A DNA stretch of 9,329 nt. It comes from Bifidobacteriaceae bacterium. Its GTDB lineage: Bacteria > Actinomycetota > Actinomycetes > Actinomycetales > WQXJ01. A program made the translations under genes and the position numbers. The notes beneath the pieces were generated by a model, which ran no database searches, had not been told where the DNA came from, and saw nothing but the letters and a program-made list of their open reading frames with translations. Below, piece by piece: positions 6,434 to 9,329 of this stretch; the stretch's first letter is position 1; each line of letters begins with the position of its first letter. Where the stretch lies: positions 1 through 9,329 of the forward strand of contig JAISCU010000477.1 in the NCBI GenBank assembly GCA_031265345.1. Direction: 5' to 3'.

Positions 6434-6457
6434 GTTATAGATCGCACCAACTATAAC
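6434..6457 (-). promoter_or_regulatory. 24-bp operator-like dyad upstream of the symporter
   Basis: GTTATAG and CTATAAC are perfect 7-bp inverted arms around a 10-bp spacer. The site is AT-rich inside GC-rich DNA and lies 97 bp before the symporter start. On the minus strand TATGAA follows about 15-18 bp after TTGGTG or TAGTTG, so a promoter may overlap it. It looks like the binding site of a dimeric regulator. No regulator gene is adjacent, so its identity is unknown. Confidence 0.5.
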
Positions 6458-6512
6458 AACCTGCGAGGCCGCCGCTTGAGTTGCGTTGCCAGTGCAGCCT
6501 CGGAGATAAGCC

Positions 6513-6528
6513 CCCGCGTCCTCGCGGG
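6513..6528. other. Short GC hairpin
   Basis: CCCGCG (6513-6518) and CGCGGG (6523-6528) enclose a 4-nt loop, 46 bp upstream of the small candidate ORF at 6574. The role is unknown and the hairpin may be incidental in GC-rich DNA. Confidence 0.3.
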
Positions 6529-6573
6529 CAGGCAGCCTGGACGTTCCAAGCTGGTGACAGGCGGAGGGAATCG

Positions 6574-6915
6574 ATGGGGCCGTCAATGCTCACTGCGCCA
6601 GTCGGCGTCCGATATAGCTTCAAGGTCGAGGGATTCGCTGCGCCTGAATTGATGCAGAGTGAAGTCCTCGTCGGAGACCACATCCACTTCCACCGCGGGC
6701 ACTTCAGCGTTGAGGCAAGGCGGGAGCGAGGCGTGTCCGTCTCGCTGCCGGGTTGGTGCTCGGTGTCGGCCACGAGGGGCGTGCCAGCGCCGAGTCCGTC
6801 GATTCGCGCGCCGTTATTCATCGACTCCGGGATTTCGCGCGTAGCTGCATCCACGCGCGACGCGCTGACCATGCGAAACGCGAAAGGGCCGGAGCCGAAG
6901 CAGCGGACTCGGTGA
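6574..6915 (+). CDS. Candidate small ORF, no recognised family
   Basis: This would encode 113 residues from an ATG preceded by GGAGG with a 6-nt gap (6563-6567), the main argument in its favour. The middle part (VRYSFKVEGFAAPELMQSEVLVGDHIHFHRGHFSVEARRERGVSVSLPG) is protein-like, with alternating hydrophobic residues and third positions mostly G or C. The last 40 residues look like random read-through. I recognise no family. It is either a small real gene or the surviving 5' part of a decayed one. The minus-strand frame across the same bases (6435-6872) is less convincing. Confidence 0.3.
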   Translation: MGPSMLTAPVGVRYSFKVEGFAAPELMQSEVLVGDHIHFHRGHFSVEARRERGVSVSLPGWCSVSATRGVPAPSPSIRAPLFIDSGISRVAASTRDALTMRNAKGPEPKQRTR

Positions 6916-6950
6916 ACATTGGCATGGGAAACAGCTGCCCAGCCTGCCTC

Positions 6951-6997
6951 GCGGCTCCGTGATGGTGGGGAAGTCGCCTCGGCTTTCGCGGCAGCGG
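6951..6997 (+). repeat. Left flanking repeat of the 103-bp array
   Basis: This 47-bp segment, starting GCGGCTCCGTGATGG and ending CGGCAGCGG, matches the segment at 7320-7362 with a few substitutions and a 3-4 bp gap. It abuts copy 1 of the tandem array. Confidence 0.6.
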
Positions 6998-7303
6998 CGC
7001 GGGACGGTCGCGGGCGCCGAAATGCAGGTCAAACGCGTTCGTGGTCGCAGCGGTCGTGCCACGAACCCCGTCAAGGCGCAATTCACGCCCGAACCGACGG
7101 CGCGGGACGGCCGCGGGCGCCGAAATGCGGGTCAAACGCGTTCGTGGTCGCTCCGCTCGTGCCACGAACCCCGTCAAGGCGCAATTCACGTCCGAACCGA
7201 CGGCGCGGGACGGCCCCGGGCGCCGAAATGCGGGTCAAACGCGTTCGTGGTCGCCGCATTCGTGCCACGAACCCCGTCAAGGCGCAATTCACACCCGAGC
7301 CGG
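6995..7303 (+). repeat. Three tandem copies of a 103-bp unit with hairpin and variable loop
   Basis: The copies are 6995-7097, 7098-7200 and 7201-7303, each starting CGGCGCGGGACGG in copies 1 and 2 and nearly so in copy 3. By hand count copies 1 and 2 differ at 6 positions and copies 2 and 3 at 9. Each unit holds a perfect 8-bp inverted repeat, GTTCGTGG and CCACGAAC, with a 14-nt loop of the form TCGC-N5-TCGTG. The five central bases are AGCGG, TCCGC and CGCAT in the three copies (7049-7053, 7152-7156, 7255-7259), so about half of all differences fall there. The period is not a multiple of three, so any reading frame rotates from copy to copy and the array is not an in-frame protein repeat. 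Function is unknown; a VNTR of the MIRU type or a structured RNA are both possible. Confidence 0.9.
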
Positions 7304-7319
7304 TCAACCGGCCAACTCC

Positions 7320-7362
7320 GCGGCTTCGTGAGGGGGAGCCGCCTCGACTTTCGGAGCAGCGG
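7320..7362 (+). repeat. Right flanking repeat of the 103-bp array
   Basis: The segment starts GCGGCTTCGTGAGG and ends GGAGCAGCGG, matching 6951-6997. Its continuation AGCAGCGGACTCG also occurs at about 6899-6911 (AGCAGCGGACTCGG), so the left side contains pieces of the same element in a different arrangement. Confidence 0.6.
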
Positions 7363-7505
7363 ACTCGATGGGCCGGAGCGCGCAAATCCCAGGGCACTGC
7401 GTCGACGGGTCCCGGCGGCACATGGATGGGCCGACCAGGAGCAAGGCGTGCCCGGCGGGAGCCAGGACCGGGGTGACGCGCAGGCCCGCCCCACGAGCAA
7501 GACCT

Positions 7506-7524
7506 GACCGAGCGGCATCGTCCA
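7506..7524 (-). repeat. Dispersed intergenic motif, copy D (divergent)
   Basis: The plus strand reads GCGGCATCGT at 7512-7521, identical to the core of the other three copies. On the minus strand the sequence after the core (GGTCAGGTCTTGC) resembles that of the 4862 copy. It lies about 80 bp past the stop of the minus-strand MFS gene, in the same orientation as the copy downstream of the symporter. Confidence 0.45.
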
Positions 7525-7602
7525 TGGGCGTGCCAAACCCTGCCGACACGACGCGCGGGCCGGTTGACGCGGGTTCTGCCCCGGGGACGTCAGCCCGGCC
7601 CC

Positions 7603-8904
7603 TCAGCCCGAAGCCGACCGCCTCTCCGCGGCCACCCGCCGAGCGGTTCGCGACACCGACCGCGCGTTCAACAGAGCCAGGGCGGCGGCGACGAACCCGG
7701 CCGCGACCATGGCCACGAAGCCCGCCCGGTACCCGATCTGGTCGATCAGTTGGCCGGACACCGAAGCGCCGATCGACACGCCCACACCCAACGAGGTGGA
7801 GACCCAGGCTAGGCCCTCGGTCAGGCGGTCGGTCGGCGCCAACGACTGCATCAGGGTGTTCAGGTTGATCAAGGTCGGCGCGATGGCCAGACCTGCCGCG
7901 AAACCCGCCACGGCCAAGAACGCCGGGCTGCCGGCAAACAGTACGCTCACGCACGCCAGCGCCAGCAGCCCCAGACAGACCACCCAGCGCCGCGCCACCG
8001 AGGACACCCAGTTCCGCGAACCGTAAGTCAGCCCGCCGATCGCGGAGCCCAGCGACATGGCCGCCAGCACCGGCCCCGAGAGCTGTTTCACGCCCCACGC
8101 CTCGGTCGCGGCCACCACCGTCACATCGCATGAGCCGAACAACAGTCCGATCATCACAGTCACCAGCGCCACGGCCCCGACACCCGGAAGCAGCAGGATC
8201 AGTTCGCGCCGGGCCGATCCGGGGACGCCGGGCCGTCCGCCCACGTCCGCCCGGCCGCCCGCGCCGCCCAAGTCCTCCGCGCGCCCGATGCCGTCCACCC
8301 GGCCCCGCGCCGCGACCGGCGGCTCCGTCGCGCGCAGGGAGTAGAACCAGAGGCCCCCACCAGCCCCGAGGATCACCGGGGCGACCAATCCGGCGGCCGG
8401 AGCCACTTGGGTGCCCAGCAGGGTGGCCGCGACCGGGCCGATCACGAAGCACAACTCGTCGAGGGTCGATTCGAGCGAGAAAGCGGTGTGCAGCTGCCGG
8501 GCGTTCCGCACCACCAGATTCCAGCGCGCCCTGACCAGAGCCCCTGGCGCGCCCCCGGTCATGCCAGAAATCACAGCCGGAGCGAAGAGCATCCAGGCGG
8601 GCGCTCGGATGGTCCCCAGCACCACCAACACCGCCAGGGTCGCAGCCGAGACCATAGTGGCGGGCAGCATCACCCGGCGCTGCCCGTGGCGGTCCACCAT
8701 GTTCGAGAGCACCGCCGTGCCGATGGCCCAGGCGATCACGTTCGAGGCCGAGAGCCCGCCCGCCAGGGCGTAGGAGTCATACTGTTCTGACACCATCACG
8801 ACCGTCCCGATCCCGATCATCGCGCCACCCGCGCGCGCCACCAGCGCCGCGACGCAAAAGGCGGCGGCACCTGGGATTCTGAACAGCTCGAGATAGGGAC
8901 GCAT
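7603..8904 (-). CDS. MFS transporter, probable exporter
   Basis: This 433-residue major facilitator superfamily protein starts at the ATG at 8904 (MRPYLELFRIPGAAAF). The frame is open to a GTG at 8940, but the TATGAT box lies inside that extension, so the inner ATG is preferred. Hydrophobic helices occupy both halves. SNMVDRHGQRR (residues 68-77) is the degenerate loop 2-3 motif, and ESTLDELCFVIGPVAATLL (145-163) is a block typical of an actinobacterial MFS subgroup. A Gly/Arg-rich cytoplasmic loop (about 192-233, RVDGIGRAEDLGGAGGRAD) separates the two six-helix halves. The C-terminus is short and basic. The substrate is unknown; the subgroup is usually annotated as drug or sugar efflux. It is divergent from the SDR gene, with 160 bp between starts, so they may share control. 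Confidence 0.88.
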   Translation of the reverse strand: MRPYLELFRIPGAAAFCVAALVARAGGAMIGIGTVVMVSEQYDSYALAGGLSASNVIAWAIGTAVLSNMVDRHGQRRVMLPATMVSAATLAVLVVLGTIRAPAWMLFAPAVISGMTGGAPGALVRARWNLVVRNARQLHTAFSLESTLDELCFVIGPVAATLLGTQVAPAAGLVAPVILGAGGGLWFYSLRATEPPVAARGRVDGIGRAEDLGGAGGRADVGGRPGVPGSARRELILLLPGVGAVALVTVMIGLLFGSCDVTVVAATEAWGVKQLSGPVLAAMSLGSAIGGLTYGSRNWVSSVARRWVVCLGLLALACVSVLFAGSPAFLAVAGFAAGLAIAPTLINLNTLMQSLAPTDRLTEGLAWVSTSLGVGVSIGASVSGQLIDQIGYRAGFVAMVAAGFVAAALALLNARSVSRTARRVAAERRSASG

Positions 8905-8913
8905 AGGCACACG

Positions 8914-8919
8914 ATCATA
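8914..8919 (-). promoter_or_regulatory. -10 box of the MFS gene
   Basis: The minus strand reads TATGAT, 9 nt before the ATG at 8904. No Shine-Dalgarno sequence lies between, so transcription would start at or next to the start codon (leaderless). No clear -35 is visible at 17 bp. Confidence 0.45.
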
Positions 8920-8982
8920 TGACTTTTCGGGCACTGCCACGCCGGACCGTCAGGCCGGACGGCCGCATCGGCCGCGTTCGGT

Positions 8983-9001
8983 TTGGGAACTGCCGTCCCA
9001 A
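8983..9001. promoter_or_regulatory. Inverted repeat in the divergent promoter region
   Basis: TTGGGA and TCCCAA are perfect 6-bp arms around a 7-bp spacer. The site lies 79 bp from the MFS start and 64 bp from the SDR start. It could bind a dimeric repressor serving both genes, by position only. Confidence 0.4.
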
Positions 9002-9020
9002 GACGCAGAATGGATACCAA

Positions 9021-9040
9021 CGCGGTCGAAGCCGACCGCG
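9021..9040. promoter_or_regulatory. 8-4-8 palindrome before the SDR gene
   Basis: CGCGGTCG and CGACCGCG are perfect 8-bp arms with a 4-bp spacer, 25 bp before the SDR start. It could be an operator or a hairpin in the SDR leader. The GC-rich stem would be stable in RNA and sits just before the ribosome site. Confidence 0.45.
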
Positions 9041-9064
9041 CACCAACTTCAATCGGGGGAACGA

Positions 9065-9329
9065 ATGCGAACGTATTTGGTGACCGGTGCCGCCTCCGGA
9101 ATCGGTCAAGCCACAGCCAATCTGCTCAAAGAACGCGGCCAGCGGGTGATCGGGGCCGATCTCAAGGGCGCCGACATCGACTGCGACCTCGCCACCGCCG
9201 ACGGCCGCATGGCCCTGGTGGACCGGGCGGGCGAACTGTCCGGGGGCCGCCTCGACGCGATAGTCGCGGTGGCCGGGCTGTCCGCGCCGACCGCGCTCAC
9301 GGCATCGGTCAACTATTTCGGGATGGTGG
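9065..9329 (+). CDS. SDR-family NAD-dependent dehydrogenase, 3' partial
   Basis: The ATG at 9065 follows GGGGGAA with a short gap. The 88 visible residues are the N-terminal Rossmann half of a classical short-chain dehydrogenase/reductase. TGAASGIG (residues 7-14) is the TGxxxGxG cofactor loop. VIGADL places Asp32 at the end of strand two, which favours NAD over NADP. CDLATADGR (40-48) matches the adenine-contact segment. AVAGL (68-72) replaces the usual NNAG, and SVNYFG (81-86) carries the structural/catalytic Asn. The compact second strand and the SVNYFG block recall 3-alpha-hydroxysteroid dehydrogenase-like SDRs. The catalytic Tyr-x-x-x-Lys lies beyond the window, so the substrate cannot be judged. 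Confidence 0.88.
   Translation, partial: MRTYLVTGAASGIGQATANLLKERGQRVIGADLKGADIDCDLATADGRMALVDRAGELSGGRLDAIVAVAGLSAPTALTASVNYFGMV

Larger units (their letters stand above)
7304..7602. other. Gap between the array and the MFS exporter
   Basis: These 300 bp hold the right flanking repeat and the dispersed motif copy D. I see no gene. A long minus-strand frame crossing it (7304-8452) is antisense-frame shadow of the MFS gene over most of its length. Its last part (GLRVTPVLAPAGHALLLVGPSM) is not enough to support a gene. Confidence 0.5.

Noticed and set aside
6995..7303. CRISPR array or type III toxin-antitoxin RNA repeats
   Set aside because: The 103-bp units are contiguous without unique spacers of constant length, and the 5-nt variable part is far too short. 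No cas gene is in the window, and no ToxN-like toxin gene follows the array.
6919..7507. Long plus-strand reading frames over the repeat array
   Set aside because: The same peptide (e.g. ATNPVKAQFT) appears in all three frames because the 103-bp period rotates the frame. These frames are by-products of stop-poor GC-rich repeats.
8057..8534. Plus-strand Pro/Arg-rich frames over the MFS gene
   Set aside because: They are antisense shadows of the transporter's Gly/Arg-rich loop.

Overview
This is a GC-rich window that looks like a chromosomal segment of an actinobacterium (Actinomycetota). The grounds are strong G/C bias at third codon positions, GTG/TTG starts, several genes with a -10 box so close to the start codon that a leaderless mRNA is likely, and an LCP (LytR-CpsA-Psr) cell-wall ligase of the Gram-positive type. 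I cannot place it more precisely from sequence alone.

Layout: (1) 1-1278, the 3' part of an LCP-family wall-polymer ligase. (2) 1279-4070, a small defence/toxin-antitoxin cluster. It holds an AbrB/MazE-type antitoxin with a PIN toxin that has lost its C-terminus, a convergent Abi-like HEPN protein whose own 3' end is also missing, and a separate intact toxin-first PIN (COG1569-like) plus ribbon-helix-helix module with an operator-like palindrome over its start codon. (3) 4071-4865, about 800 bp without a convincing gene. (4) 4937-6337 (minus), a KgtP-like metabolite:H+ symporter with a 24-bp dyad upstream and a hairpin downstream. (5) 6338-7602, about 1.26 kb with at most one small ORF, dominated by three tandem copies of a 103-bp unit. 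Each unit carries an 8-bp-stem hairpin whose central 5 nt differ in all three copies, and the array sits between two related imperfect direct repeats. (6) 7603-8904 (minus), a 12-TM-type MFS exporter, divergent from (7) 9065 to window end, an SDR-family NAD-dependent dehydrogenase, with two inverted repeats in the gap.

Two features cut across genes. A short motif (19 nt identical in two places, similar in two more) recurs in four intergenic spots near 1316, 3316, 4862 and 7506, so it is a dispersed repeat. The TA/Abi cluster also shows decay by 3'-end loss at a convergent junction near 2118-2170. The flanking genes (wall ligase, dicarboxylate-type uptake, MFS export, SDR) are ordinary chromosomal functions. 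The less explained material is the 103-bp array and the dispersed motif. I found no tRNA, rRNA, CRISPR array, transposase or integrase.
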